Source: Chlorops oryzae (taxonomy: Eukaryota > Arthropoda > Insecta > Diptera > Chloropidae). Taken from it: a DNA stretch of 64,000 nucleotides. Position numbers and translations under genes: made by a program. Every line of letters begins with the position of its first letter. The stretch's first letter is position 1. The DNA is taken from positions 165,215,871 to 165,279,870 of the forward strand of contig CM035806.1 of the NCBI GenBank assembly GCA_020466095.1. The letters run 5' to 3'. Below are positions 22,136-34,433 of this stretch, piece after piece. The notes under the pieces are model-generated. The model was not told the origin of the DNA and made no database searches. It was given only the letters and a program-made list of their open reading frames with translations.

Positions 22136-23232
22136 CCCAGCGGCCAACAGTTCCTACCGTCTACGACCTGCTTACCAATAGCTTACAAAGTATAGGGGAT
22201 TGTATGGGAACTGCCTACCAATAGCTTTCAAAGTATACGGGATTGTATGGGAACTGCCTACTAACAGCTTACAAAGTATACGAGACTGTAAGCGACCTGC
22301 CTACCAATAGCTTACAAAGTATAGGAGATTGTATGCGAACTGCCTACCAATAGCTTTCAAAGTATACGGGATTGTATGGGAACTGCCTACTAACAGCTTA
22401 CAAAGTATACGAGACTGTAAGCGACCTGCCTACCAAAAGCTAACAAAGTATAGAAGATTGTAGGAGAACTGCCTAGCAATAGTTTAAAAAGTATACGGGA
22501 TTGTATGGGAACTGCCTACCAAGAGCTTACAAAGTATACGAGACTGTAAGCGACCTGCCTACCAATAGCTTACAAAGTATACGGGATTGTATGCGAACTG
22601 CCTACCAAAAGCTAACAAAGTATAGAAGATTGTAGGCTCGAACAAAAGTATACTAGGAGGGTTCCATTTGGTTTTACTTCTAGTATATACACATGGTGCT
22701 TCACTCGACGTTTTTATATTTGCCCCAGGGGATGGGCGCACTCTTCCCCCAGGTTCCCATCTTGCCTCCTCCGTGAGTATGGATCGAATTGGTTATCTTG
22801 GGTGGAGAAACGGTACTATCCTCACCTCATTAATTACCACAGCCACCACGAAACTCCCCGAATGGACATTCCCAATAACCGGCGGGATGCTAAAACGCAA
22901 ACCCGGGGTACCGGCTCCCGTGGTAACATGTTATGTCTAGTTAACAGCGTGAATACAGCTATAACTAGTATAGCTGCAACACGCCATGCTAAGTGTAGGT
23001 CGTATGCTAAAACCGGTCACGCCGCTACCACTGTCGTGATTCCATACTCAATCGGTCTGTAGTGGCCCTCAGTTGGGTAGGGTCCGCGGGTTTGCCAGGC
23101 CCGAAAATCATAAATGATTCCCCTCGCGGGGACTAGGAGGGTATATGAGGTCGTAGTATGCATTACCGCCTACGGTCCTACAAATTGTGTTACGATTCAT
23201 CGCTTCTGTAGGCAGAATTTTTGTCCGCTGGG
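22136..23232. mobile_element. CCCAGCGG-ended element with internal tandem array (family S)
   Basis: It begins CCCAGCGG, ends CCGCTGGG, and is flanked by TA (22134-22135 and 23233-23234). Length is 1097 bp. The first 40% is a 43-bp tandem array. The rest (about 22640-23150) shares ordered landmarks with 1500-1790 in opposite orientation. Termini match family B, so both probably use the same transposase, although their interiors differ. No coding capacity is seen. Confidence 0.85.
22170..22640 (+). repeat. 43-bp tandem array with a three-unit higher-order period
   Basis: Eleven units start GCCTAC(C/T)AA and are 43 bp each. The ending runs GGGAACT, GGGAACT, GCGACCT in a cycle, so a 129-bp three-unit block is visibly repeated. 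This shows that blocks of three, not single units, were duplicated. There are no unrelated spacers, so it is not a CRISPR-like array. Confidence 0.92.
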
Positions 23233-23478
23233 TAATAAATATGTGTAAAATATGTCAGTTTTACGGAAAAAATAAATTTTAAATTTTCAAAAAAAATTAA
23301 AATCAAAAAATAACTACAATCAAGCACAATGGATTTGGCATGTAAATGTTTTTTTTTTTTCAATTCTACATTTCATTTTGGCTTTTAAGCGATTCAACTT
23401 GGAATTTAATATGATTTACTTAACGAAGCTGTTCCACTTACGCAGTCATTGCTATTATTATTGGCGTGCATTTGAAAT

Positions 23479-24214
23479 TCACGCTGACCTACTACGTTCG
23501 CTATCATAGAAACCATAGTTGAAGAGTGAACCTCCACGAGCTTGTGAAGTTCCACTTCCAACAGAATTAATCGATTGCGATCGTCGTGCACAATGGGCTT
23601 CGTATTCTATTTCGTTTTTATTTTCATTTCTATTTTCGATCTCGTTTTCGTTTTCGTTCTCGCTTTCGTTTCGGTTCTGGTTCTGATTCTGATTCTGGTT
23701 CTGATTCTGGTTAATGTTAATAATTTCGTAATTCGAAAAACTATTTAAACAAGGATAAAGATGACTATAGTTGCTATTAATGATGCTTTCGTTGTTATTA
23801 CTATTAATATTATTATTATTATTAATTCTGGATAAATTTTGTATCAATCTGTCGTCGTTATGTATTCCAGAATTCGATGCGTTAGGCTTTAAATGGGTAT
23901 TCCATTGGTTTGGTCTATTATTATTGTTGAAATGATGCTGCTGATCAGCATTGTTGCTATTATTATTGTTATTGTTATTGTTATCATTCATATATTGAGG
24001 ATTCAGCAAACGATATGGAATGTATGCGGTACTGAAAACATCATCATAAATATCACTATTGCGATTAATGTGGCTCCTATGGATGCTGTTTTGAATCGCA
24101 TAAGCGTTGTTATCTCTGATGATAGTAGAGTTAGCATTCGAACGCGTACGGGAAATTAGTTCATCGGATTTAAGTAGAAAGGGATTTTCTTTGACTTGCT
24201 TTAAAAGTTTAATG

Positions 24215-24247
<33 letters not shown>

Positions 24248-27200
24248 ACATATCAATTCATTCATTCATCACGTTCGGATTAACATATAAAAAAGAAAGG
24301 AACAGTATTAAAACAAAAAAGACTGGGTACAAAATACGTTAAGAAATTAACAGGCACATTCAAAATAAAATAAAATAAAATAATATATATTTAAAAATTG
24401 AACTTAATTTGCAATCTGCTCAATTAGATTTTATTTCATTTATCAATTGATAAATGTTAGCTTCTTCGTCTTCTGCAACATTGTTGCAAACAAGAACGTG
24501 TCGCTAACCATACTGCGGCATATCGCCGCTTCAATTTTTTACTCAAAAAACAAAAAACAAAATGAAAAATGATTTCATTTAACCCAAGATACAAGGCAAA
24601 ACAATCAATGAAGAAAATAAATTTAAAAAAAATTTTAAAAATAAATAAAATGGCAAATAAATTCAACAAGGTGAACAAATATTTTTATCAGGCATGTTCT
24701 AGAAATCGAAACCGAAAAAAAAATTCGAATTCAATGTGATTTCAATAGAAGCTTTTAAGGTATGTATTTCGAATTTTTTTTTTATGGAGATTCGATTTCT
24801 AGACGACCATGCCTGTATATTTCAGTTTGCCTTTTCATCAGGGACGTGAACCGGTTGGAAAATTTGACCGGTTCGGTTCGGCGGTTCGAACCGTGTTTGA
24901 ACTTTTGGATTGGTTCGTCAAACCGGGTTTTCTACTTCTTTGAACCGGGGTTTCGGTTCGGAAATTTCTCAAACTGAAAAAATTTCTTCTCCACTTCTAA
25001 CGCAATTTTTTACCATTTAGGGTTAAAATTTGCTCAATAAAAAGTTAGTGGTGGTTACCTTACTCATATTAGAGATGGTATCGATAAAAGTTTTATAATA
25101 ATATCGACTTCGATTTTTTTTATTTTTGGTCTATGGGAGCGACGACCACTGTGCATGGTTGCAGGCAAAAATGAAACCCTGAACCTTTACAAAAAGGGGT
25201 TAGGTTCAAACATTTGTAAAAAAAAAAACTTTGGTTCGTTTCATCAGCAGATAAAATCGGGTTTCCGGTTCAAAACCGATTCAAAACCGGTTCTGTTCAA
25301 AACGATTCAAACCCGGTTCGGTTCAAACCCGGTTCGGTTCAAAACCGGTTCGGTTCAAAACCGGTTCACGTCCCTGCTTTTCATCATATATGAAAAATCA
25401 GAACGTTTTATGCTCTGATTTGAGTTAATGAAAGGGTTTTTTTTTTCTTACCTGGTTAACAGCATTTGGATTAGAGACAGGTGCCCACGGATCTTGATTC
25501 ATCGACATTGTGAAAGGTTGTTGTTGTTTCAATTGATTAATGGACGGCACCTAGAATATATTTATTGTTGGAATTTTTTTATTTTATATTTTCATTAATT
25601 AATACTTTGTATGGATGTTAACCCTCTAATTCCTGGCTCCGTCTCTAGACGGAATGGTTTCGAATAAATTACGAAAAAAAAAAAATTCCTAATAATTTCA
25701 TATTCATGTTTTTCTACCCGAAATTAGTCTTATCTGAACTTTTCAGTGAAAAAAAAAAAAAAAACAAACAAAAATTGTGGCATTAGAGGGTTAATGTATA
25801 AATGAAATATACTAACTGTTGGTTGTTGTTGTTGGAATAGATTTGTTTTGGGTGGAATAACCGTATCGCTGAACGGATTGTATGCAGCATTGCCAGATTG
25901 TGTCTGCGGCACAACCGGCTTTATTAAATTATCCAAATTAACTAAGGATGAATTTTCACCCAGAAAGGCTTGCGGTGTTTTTAATGGTTTTTTCCCATTC
26001 GTTGTTATTGTTTCGATTGCTGGGGAAAGTAGGAATGTAGAAAAAAATTCGATGAAAAGAAAGCGAATAAATCGAATTTTATTGCGTTTTTTTTTTTACC
26101 AATGTTATTGTTAGGTCCACTCAATAGGTCATTTGATAAAAGGTCCCCAGTCTTATTACGATTAGAAATAATATCGAATTCATCCAGATCAGGTGATATT
26201 TTCTAGAAAACATGAATATCAAAAAATTCTTCTTTCATGGATACAGAATAATTATATAATTACCTTATTGCCGGCGATTTCCAAGCACTTCCATGGATCG
26301 TCTAGACCGGCGGCTGCTGTGGTTTTCGGTGACCACGGATCATCTAGCGATAGGGACTTTTCGATAACAGGCGCTTGTGCTTGCTTCGGCGTTTCGTTTA
26401 ACCATGGATCGATGTTCGTATTACCACTCGCGGCTGTTGTGTTCGACGACGATGACGACGACTGCGCAGCAGCCAAGGGTAGCATCATTGTTGATTTTCC
26501 CAACCAAGGATCAAGAGCAGCAGATGCGCCTGAACTATTAATACCCACGCTCGTATTGCCATTCAATGCCGAACCGTTGCTCTGCAACCAGCCCTCTGTT
26601 GACGATCCAGACGCAATCGACGGCGATTGCGTGCGTAAAGCCCAAGCATCGCCATTCGTGCTAGCATTTGCAGCTGCAGCATTCAATGGAACCGAGGCTG
26701 TATGATTGCGCATACCAGCCGCCGCCGTTGGTAGCCAAGGATCTACCTGAGGCGATGACGTACCAGACCAAGGATCTGAAAGCTGCAAAACAAATCATAA
26801 AAAATCACAACATTTACATATCAAAGCACAATCGAAACACGCGCAAGCAATTCTTACTTGACTTGCAGCTCTGGCTGGTGTTACCCATGGATCGGGACCA
26901 CTTACGCCGCCAGCGGCACCTAATGGTGGACTTGAAATGCTAGCCGCACCCAAGGAAATGTCCAACAGATCAAGCAAATGACTTTGTGGTTCTTCTTTCT
27001 TAACGTGGCGCACCACCGTCTCCTGGTCCCTGAAAAATTTACGAAATTAACGAAATTTACGAAAAATGAATAAAATAAAATTCTTCAACCCACTTGAAAT
27101 CCTGTTCGCTTTGACTTAACGCAAGTTGTAAACGAACATCGTCGCTGCGGCGTTTTGCTTCCTCCTGTTCGGCCTCCTCGCGTGACATGGCCATCGCTAA

Positions 27201-27995
27201 TTTCAATTGTAGCTCCTCTTCGCCAGCCGTTTGTGGACGCACAAGTTCCAATTCGGACATTGCCTTATGCTCCTCTTGCCAACCAGGCGGCATATCACGA
27301 TGCGGTGGACCATCAATATAACCATCGCTACCGAATCCACTTGGATGTTGTGCAAAGCGTTCTTTTGCTTTGAGCGCCTTAATCCGTTCATTTTTCAAGC
27401 GTTCATCGTCCTTGAGCAAATTAACCAATTGTTTCGCCTTCTCGCGCACATGTGTGCCCTGATCTTTGTTCTCCTCGTAGTAAACGAATTCACGCAGTGT
27501 CTGTATGGCGAATATGTTCTCCTTACACTGTTGTGCAACTTTCTCCGATCCGGTCTTAATCAGATACTCCAGCAGGATCAATGCTTTATAAACATGACGC
27601 CAGTTCTTTCCATGATCGTTCAAACGTTTCCATATCATTTGCATTATTTCCGAAAATGCGACAATATTGTTTGTTAAATCGGCAATTTCTGCCATTATGG
27701 CAGCCGATGGACCCCATGGATCATTCGAAGTTGCTTCGCGCACCTTCACCTGTGCATAAATAAAAAAAAAAAAAATAAAAATAAATAAAAAAAAAAAAGG
27801 AAGCGGGTTTCCCCACATATTAGTGTATAAATCTAAATGTATTAAAAAAAAAATTATTTTTTTTACCCTTTTTACTTCTGATCTCAACTTATAGGCCTAA
27901 AAATGATTTTTGTAATTTCGATTTACCTGAGCATCGGAGTAATTGTGCGCAAGATTTTTGATGTTTCTACGAAGTCCGGCAACATTTACTTGCAT
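23479..27995 (-). CDS. lqf: Epsin (liquid facets), eight coding exons
   Basis: Endocytic adaptor that binds PI(4,5)P2, ubiquitinated cargo, clathrin, AP-2 and EH-domain proteins; in Drosophila it is needed for Notch ligand (Delta) endocytosis. Coding exons: 27995-27927, 27749-27094, 27029-26858, 26782-26264, 26202-26100, 26019-25817, 25550-25452, 24198-23479. Phases agree; the product is about 846 residues. The ENTH domain is residues 1-150, starting MQVNVAGLRRNIKNLAHNYS. UIMs lie at 200-217 and 226-241 and a clathrin box LLDLLD at 260-265. Seven DPW motifs lie between 290 and 470 and another at 594. NPF motifs are at 554 and 612. The last exon starts QVKENPFLL and then runs into an Asn-rich tail; its acceptor has a poor pyrimidine tract, so that junction is the least certain. 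Intron 7 contains a hAT MITE. Confidence 0.95.
24839..25376. mobile_element. hAT-type MITE family D, copy 3, in the last lqf intron
   Basis: It starts CAGGGACGTGAACCGGTT and ends CCGGTTCACGTCCCTG, with an exact 8-bp duplication CTTTTCAT (24831-24838, 25377-25384). The orientation is opposite to copy 1. The tandem end-motif array lies at the right side. It does not touch any exon. Confidence 0.93.
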
Positions 27996-28007
27996 ATCGT
28001 CCTTTTT

Positions 28008-28025
28008 CCTCACTTCGATTGTATA
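28008..28025 (-). promoter_or_regulatory. Possible splice acceptor for the lqf 5' UTR
   Basis: On the minus strand a T-rich tract and TTCTTATATACAATCGAAG/TGAG precede the start codon by 12-18 bases. The AG dinucleotides fit an acceptor, so the lqf leader is probably spliced to an upstream noncoding exon. Confidence 0.35.
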
Positions 28026-28202
28026 TAAGAAAAAAAAAAATAAATAAATAAATAAAATTCAAATAAATTGAATGAAATTATAAAAGAAAATTAAAATGAT
28101 AAAAGAAAACTCAAAATGAGAATAAGTAGACTTTTTTCCTATTTTTCATTTTTCATTTTATTTAAATTAATTTAATTAAATTTTTTTTTTTTTTTGCGTT
28201 AA

Positions 28203-28942
28203 GCGGGTCTTCTCATTGAGCAACTTTTTTTTCGACTTTTTTTTTTTTTGCATTTATATTTATAGCTTGGGTAGTTGTGAATATGCCCCTAAAAGGATTT
28301 TTTGAAATTCGAAATAGTTTAGAGGATATAGCCTTCTTTGTCGAGCAAGATCTGCGCTAAAACGAGTAATTTTTGCGTTGCTTCAAACTTTAAACGCGTT
28401 TATCTCGAAACCACGTTTTTCGAACTGGCGGCCATGATATCTCCAGTTCAACTGAACCGATTTTCATGAAACAAAGTGGAATCGACGCAGAATTGTCACC
28501 ATTCTGGGTGAACCTCGACCAGAATTTTAAAAAATTTTTTACTATTTTTTTTTTACACTAAACTACAAAAAAAAAGCCCGAAATTGAAATTTTTTTTTGA
28601 ATGGCCGCCATTTTGTCAAAAAAAATCACAAAATTAAGCTTGAGGTTCACCCGAGAATTACATCTATACTGATTATAACCCCGTTTTTTTTTTTCTATTT
28701 CGGACGCTCCGGAGACCCGGAATCGTGGCCGCCGTGACGGCACCTTTTTTTTTCACCACCAACTTTGAAGTCTCATTACTTTTTGAACAGCCCACGTATC
28801 GAGGCAAAAAAAAATTTTTTTATTTACTTTGAACCTTTTGTAATACAATAAATAAAAAAAGTTTTCAATTATTCTTTGCGTTTTCAAATAAGAATTTTTT
28901 TAAAAAGGGTCCAAAAAACGGGTTTTCAATGAGAAGACCCCC
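28203..28942. mobile_element. TTAA-flanked element family J, copy 1
   Basis: GCGGGTCTTCTCATTGA at the left and TCAATGAGAAGACCCCC at the right, each next to TTAA. The interior carries TTCAACTGAACCGATTTTCA and similar words found again at 34753-35990. No reading frame of note. Confidence 0.7.
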
Positions 28943-29090
28943 TTAACATATTGTAATTGTTGTTAAACATTTTGAACGTTATTGCTTACAATTTTCTTTT
29001 AAAGTGTTTTAAGGATTAATAAAAAGAATATTCCAGCAACAAAAAATGAAGAATTACATACATTTGAAACCCCCTTTTGGGACAATTGGG

Positions 29091-29247
29091 AGGGGTATTC
29101 ACAAAGGCGTCGAAAAATCGTAGAATTTTATCTGCTCAAAAAGTTGTGCAAGATACAAAAAAAAAAAGTTTAAAAAATTTTTAAGAAGTCGCAATTTTCC
29201 AACTTTCCGATTTCCAACGTTTTTAATACGCCTTTGTGAATACCCCT
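29091..29247. mobile_element. Short MITE family I, copy 1
   Basis: The ends AGGGGTATTCACAAAGGCGT and ACGCCTTTGTGAATACCCCT are a 20-bp perfect inverted repeat. Length is about 157 bp. Copy 2 is at 30287-30454. Confidence 0.88.
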
Positions 29248-29613
29248 AATATGTTCTATATTTGTTTTGAAGGTTTTAGATTACAAACAAAATCCCCATT
29301 CCCGTATGCCGTACATTTGTGTTTAAAATACAACTCTGTCCCAAAAGGTTTAAATTATAGAACTATGACAGGAAGTGTGTATCTACTCTCTCATCTTGTG
29401 AAATATAAACAAACAAAAAAGTGTCGTAAATAAAACGGTAATTTTTTAGTCGCCACATTTAAATATTAGGTATAAAATGTATTTCTGCTTTTTTTTTCGA
29501 ATATTAGATTTTGGGTGAGAACAATTCATTTTGGTTCCATTTGAAATTTATTAAAAATTCAATTAATAATTATTCTTAAATTCTTTTCTTTTTTATCTAT
29601 AGATTATTTTTAA

Positions 29614-30158
29614 AGCCCAAAATCCAACATTGCGAGAGCCCGGTGCGAGAACTAAAGCGAGAGCGCGAGACGCACACAAATTTCAATACATTCAATCAAT
29701 CATATGGTTCAAGCTCCAATGTATCGCACTGCGAGACCTCGTAGCGAGAAAATTTTGAAAAATTGAATATTTCTCGTTGCGCGGCGGCAATTTGACCGGC
29801 TAATGATGTAGCTATTTTTTTGAGTACTCGCTATTGGGTACTCATTGAAACTAATAAAACAAAAACTGTCCACCGTTCCGTGAAAAAGAGCTTTTAAAAT
29901 ATTTCGCTAGCTTCGGTTCATTTTGAAATTTTTTTGAAAATGGTTGAATATTTTGATTTAAAATTTAAACTCAAGTGATAGCGTATAATTTGTATGAGTA
30001 CTCGGTACTCGTTAGATTTGTACTTGGATCAAATATTGCATTACTAGAAGCGAAATTATGCTATCAAACTCTCATTGGAGATTGAAATGCGTCACACAAA
30101 ACATTTTCGTGACGTCACGCACTCTCGCATCGGGATCTCGCAATGTTGGATTTTGGGC
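29614..30158. mobile_element. TTAA-flanked element family H, copy 1
   Basis: It begins AGCCCAAAATCCAACATTGC and ends CAATGTTGGATTTTGGGC, with TTAA on both sides (29610-29613, 30159-30162), as in piggyBac-type insertion. Copy 2 lies inverted at 33268-33780. No transposase is seen. Confidence 0.82.
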
Positions 30159-30286
30159 TTAAGGCTGAAAGCTTCGTCTTAAGCCATTTAAGCCCAATAT
30201 GTTTTTTTCTTTTCTTCTGTGTCATTAAGGCTCCACAGTCTTCAACATAGTTTCGACTTTTTGAAGGTTTAAACTTTCAAATTATA

Positions 30287-30454
30287 AGGGGTATTCACAA
30301 AGGCGTCGGAAAATGGGAAAGTCGGAAAATCTGAAAATTTTAACTGCTCAAAAATTTTGTGCAAGATACAAAAAAAAAAAGTTTAAACAATTTTTTAAGA
30401 AGTCGCAATTTTCCGATTTTCAAACGTTTTTAACACGCCTATGTGAATACCCCT
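30287..30454. mobile_element. Short MITE family I, copy 2
   Basis: Ends AGGGGTATTCACAAAGGCGT and ACGCCTATGTGAATACCCCT. Same length class and interior as copy 1, in the same orientation. Confidence 0.86.
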
Positions 30455-31220
30455 ATAGCCTTTAGGCGAGTTTAAACCAGATTTATTAATTTGATATGAA
30501 ATTTTTGAAAAAATATAATTATGTACATATGTATAGAAAGTATTATTTATTATTCATTGAAGCTTTGTGCGAATAATGCAAAAATTTTTATGTAAAAATA
30601 AATGTTTTTTTTTTTGTTTTTTGTTTTTATTAGTCAATGTTTTTTGAAGCTTACATTTTGTGTGTAGGTACATAAAGAAATATGAAGCGACAGTTAAATG
30701 AAAGTGATTGGCACTAAAAATGAGTTCTTATTTTAGAAAAATTTTCCCTCAGAAGAGTCGGGGGTATTCGAATAGATCACACAGTGTGTACACAGATAAA
30801 GGCTCTCTATGATAAATCTCGAAGAATTCGATTCTCGATGTTTTATAGTGAAAAAAAGAAGAAGAAGAAGCTGTGTATTGCGTGTGTGACTCCTGAAGGA
30901 GACTGTCGAGACGGTTTTTGCTTGAGTACAGCGCGACATACTTAGACAACAAATTAGAGGCTGCTTTTACAGTCATCCTGTCACAAATATTCATACATAC
31001 ATATGTATGTATGTATCGCAAAATTTTTTTTTTTAAATTTACGCTTCTGGATAAGAAATGCGTATATCGAAATAATCTCATTAAGCGTGAAAGTTCAAGT
31101 TCCAGTGTGCTTGTTCACGGGGAGCAATGTTTTCTACAAATTTTAATTGTATTAAATTTAAAAAAAAAAAAAAAAATTACTCCGCAAGTCTTTACTGAAT
31201 ATAATTTAGCTTAATGTTCA
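30455..31220. other. Spacer without a recognised gene
   Basis: AT-rich with a small ATGT run near 30998. Chance frames only. Confidence 0.4.
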
Positions 31221-31360
31221 GCCCGATTCTAAATATTCCCGGGGAGTTTTTCGGTGCGGAAATGAAAAAAACGCTGACGCTTAGAATACTTCCTTTTTCC
31301 GCGAAGAAAAATTTCTGGGGAAAAAAAAACTCTCTAAATCCCTTTTTGCCTTGGCAGATT
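31221..31360. mobile_element. Fragment of MITE family N
   Basis: It starts GCCCGATTCTAAATATTCCC, matching the termini of the complete copies near 52.7 and 53.1 kb. The right end is not preserved. Confidence 0.5.
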
Positions 31361-31639
31361 ATCCAGAGAAGAAAACAGTGCAACACTGATTACATATTAT
31401 TTTCATCGTTCGGAACGTTGAAAAATTTCGTGCATACCCAAAAGGGTGATTTTGCGTTTTTTCTTCCGATTTTTGGTAAAAATTGTGCAACTTTGCACCG
31501 GCAAAACGGTATCAAGTAGTGCTCGGCTGCAGTTCGTGTATACAAACAAGTTGTTTATTTATAGTCTTTCTATATTTGCATAAAAAAATTTGAAAAAAAT
31601 GTTTATTGGCTTGGGATGCTATAGGCCATACAAAATGAA

Positions 31640-31965
31640 ATATGATAAAAAAAAAACACGTCAAATTTTAGGAATTTTTGCAATTTGCACCTACTAGATA
31701 GAGTTTTTTCGGGTCGGTTTGCACTAAAACTATTTCAAATGAGTTCAGAGCTATAAATTGTGATAGATAGGAAATTAAAATATTGAACGGATTACGAGAT
31801 ATAGCCATAAGTAAGTGAGTAATTTAATTCTCGGCCCCACTTTTTGAAGTCTATTTAAAAAAAATGTTGAGGTGACTTGACAAAACTGAGTATGAGGCAT
31901 TGTTCTACTCACCGAGCACTTTCAAAAACAGTCGTCAAATTTTTGTTTACAAAATCGTGTCGCAC
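31640..31965. repeat. Interspersed repeat family M, copy 1
   Basis: About 325 bp nearly identical to 63548-63870. It contains GGGTCGGTTTGCACTAAAAC and ACGGATTACGAGATATAGCC. Class unknown, no terminal repeat found. Confidence 0.75.
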
Positions 31966-32330
31966 TGTGTATTCATTTAGAATAGGGCTGGGCTGGTTAT
32001 TTAAGAATTCTTTTCCCTAAACTTTTAAGTCAAGCAATGTTTTTCGATAAGCGGTTATATGTATAGATATATACATATTAGGAAACAAGCACGCGCGAAT
32101 GACAGTGGAAGAGGGTGCGAGGAGGGTGTATAACTTTTTACCCAAACCAAAATGTTTAACAGACGTCTGCTGTCTGATGTAGAAGAACCAAAAACAAGTG
32201 CTCCCATACACACAAAAATGGAATAGAGAATACCTTGTACAATCGATTCAATGAGCTGTCTTTCTTATTATTAAGGGGATGGTACACCTTTGCAAAAGTT
32301 TTGGGTCGATTTTTTGTTTTATTTTTTTTA

Positions 32331-32638
32331 GTTCTCTTTGAATATTTCGAAAATTTTTAAAAATCTATTTTTAACAATTTTTGTTTGCCTCAGCCAGGGA
32401 TCGAACCCGCGATCTTCGGATTCTGAGTCGAGCACTCATCATCTACACCACTTCATGCTAACGTTCAACTGACGCTAAAGCCTTATTTAAATTTCAATAG
32501 GCAATGAGATTCAAGCACATGAACAGCATCCCTACACGATGACATGTCCCCCAAAGCGTCATGCATGACAATGTCACCTATATGTCATCGATGACATCAC
32601 TGATGACATTGTTATGCAGGAGATAATTTTCCGCTGGG
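32331..32638. mobile_element. Family B element, copy 3 (right part only)
   Basis: From TTCTCTTTGAATATTTCG to TTTTCCGCTGGG it is collinear with copies 1 and 2. It retains the tRNA-like segment (32392-32463, minus) with both boxes. The left half is missing. Confidence 0.8.
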
Positions 32639-33267
32639 ATTAGCTCGGGACATCAATCTCATTTTAAAAACATGTTTTTTTTCTCAGATGATCCGCGTTA
32701 ACCCTCTATCGTGTTGACCGCAAAGCAACTTTTTTTCGAGGCGCCTTCGGAGAATCGCTGCCACCGATATATTTATCGATAATTTTGAGTATACTTTAGA
32801 TGTCAAACTATAAGATTTATATGAAAAACATTATTCATGTTTCCACAAAAAAAAAAATAAAAAAATCATGAAAAGATGCCATTTTTTCGACCTTCAGGGT
32901 GTACCATACCCTTAAATCAAGCAACATATTCCCTAAGTTTAGGGTTAATATTTTAATTGATCGATATTTATCCATAAATTAATAGAGATATATAAGAAAA
33001 AAAAATTCCACACAAAAGGTAAAAGTAAAAAAAATTTTTTTTTTTTGTTAAAAACATGTGAAGGAACCGATCCTTTTTGCCTTTCGCGGTATTCTGTGAC
33101 ATATAAAAACATAACAAATGACGACTCTTACAAAATATGATCACAAAGAGTTTTGAACATTGAACACAAGAACGAGAGTGAGAGTGAGAGAAAGAGATGG
33201 AATGATTGAATTATGGAGTTGATTAATTTTTTTTATTGTAATTTCAATTATAAATGAAATCGATTAA

Positions 33268-33780
33268 AGCCCAAAATCCAATATTGCGAGAGCCCGATGC
33301 GAGAGTGCGCGACGTCACGAAAATGTTTTGCGTGACGCATTTCAATCTCCAATGAGAGTTTGATAGCATAATTTCGCTTCTAGTAATGCAATTATTGAAC
33401 CAAGTACCAATCTAACGAGTACCGAGTACTCATAAAAATTATACGTTATCACTTGAGTTTAAATTTAAATTCAAAATTTTCAAAAAACTTTCAAAATGAA
33501 CCGAAGCTCGCGAAATATTTTAAAAGCTCTTTTTCACGGAACAGTGAACAGTTTTTGTTTTATTAGTTTCAATGAGTACCCAATAGCGAGTACTCAAAAA
33601 AAATAGCTACATCATTAACCTGTCAAATTGCCTCGCAACGAGAAATATTCAATTTTTCAAAATTTTCTCGCTACGAGGTCTCGCAGTGCGATACATTGGA
33701 GCTTGAACCATATGATTGATTGAATGTATTGAAATTTGTGTGCGTCTCGTCTCGCGCTCTCGCAATGTTGGATTTTGGGC
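33268..33780. mobile_element. TTAA-flanked element family H, copy 2 (inverted)
   Basis: Ends AGCCCAAAATCCAATATTGC and CAATGTTGGATTTTGGGC, with TTAA flanks at 33264-33267 and 33781-33784. It is the reverse complement of copy 1, 3.1 kb away. Confidence 0.82.
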
Positions 33781-34349
33781 TTAAATTCCAATCGAACAGA
33801 CGAAGAAAGCGAGAGAAAAAATGACCAACAAAATGGAAATGTATGTGTATTTAAATTTAGGAAAAACTATAGAAAGAAAGAAAGAAAGAAAAATGAAAGG
33901 AAAGGAAAGAAACAAGATTGTAGGAAATTTTCAAGACAATCGAAACTTACTTTCGGCTTTTGCGTTTTTAAGATTTTGAAACTGTTTTTGCTTTTGTTTA
34001 AACTTTTAAATTATGCTTTTGTTGATATTGGCTGTTTAGTGCTCCAAAGCAAGCTATGAGATACAAGATACAAAGAACGAATATATGAAAAAAATTATAT
34101 TGGTAAAAGCACACATCGATTTTAAGGACAATCATCATATTTTAAATCATTACAAATATTCTTATAGTTATTATCTTATCTTATTTATTTATTTATTTTA
34201 TTTTTTGTTTTCAATTTTTCATTATTATTTGTTATTTATTATTATTATAATTTTCTTATTGACTTAATTGGGAGTGTAATTTTTCCAACGAATAAGTAAA
34301 GTTTGTATATATTTGAGAAAAGGAAAAGCTACAAAATATGCTTGAATTA

Positions 34350-34350
<1 letters not shown>

Positions 34351-34394
<44 letters not shown>

Positions 34395-34397
34395 GTA

Positions 34398-34432
<35 letters not shown>
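34351..34432. repeat. Long A run followed by a long T run
   Basis: About 40 A, a short ATTGGTAAT spacer, then about 33 T. This forms a near-perfect hairpin and is prone to assembly length error. Confidence 0.9.

Positions 34433-34433
<1 letters not shown>

Noticed and set aside
22170..22640. Regular 43-bp repeats, CRISPR-like at first glance
   Set aside because: Units are directly adjacent without unique spacers, and the host is an animal genome. It is a tandem array.
26193..26705. 170-codon plus-strand frame
   Set aside because: It is the antisense shadow of lqf exon 4 (the DPW-rich region).
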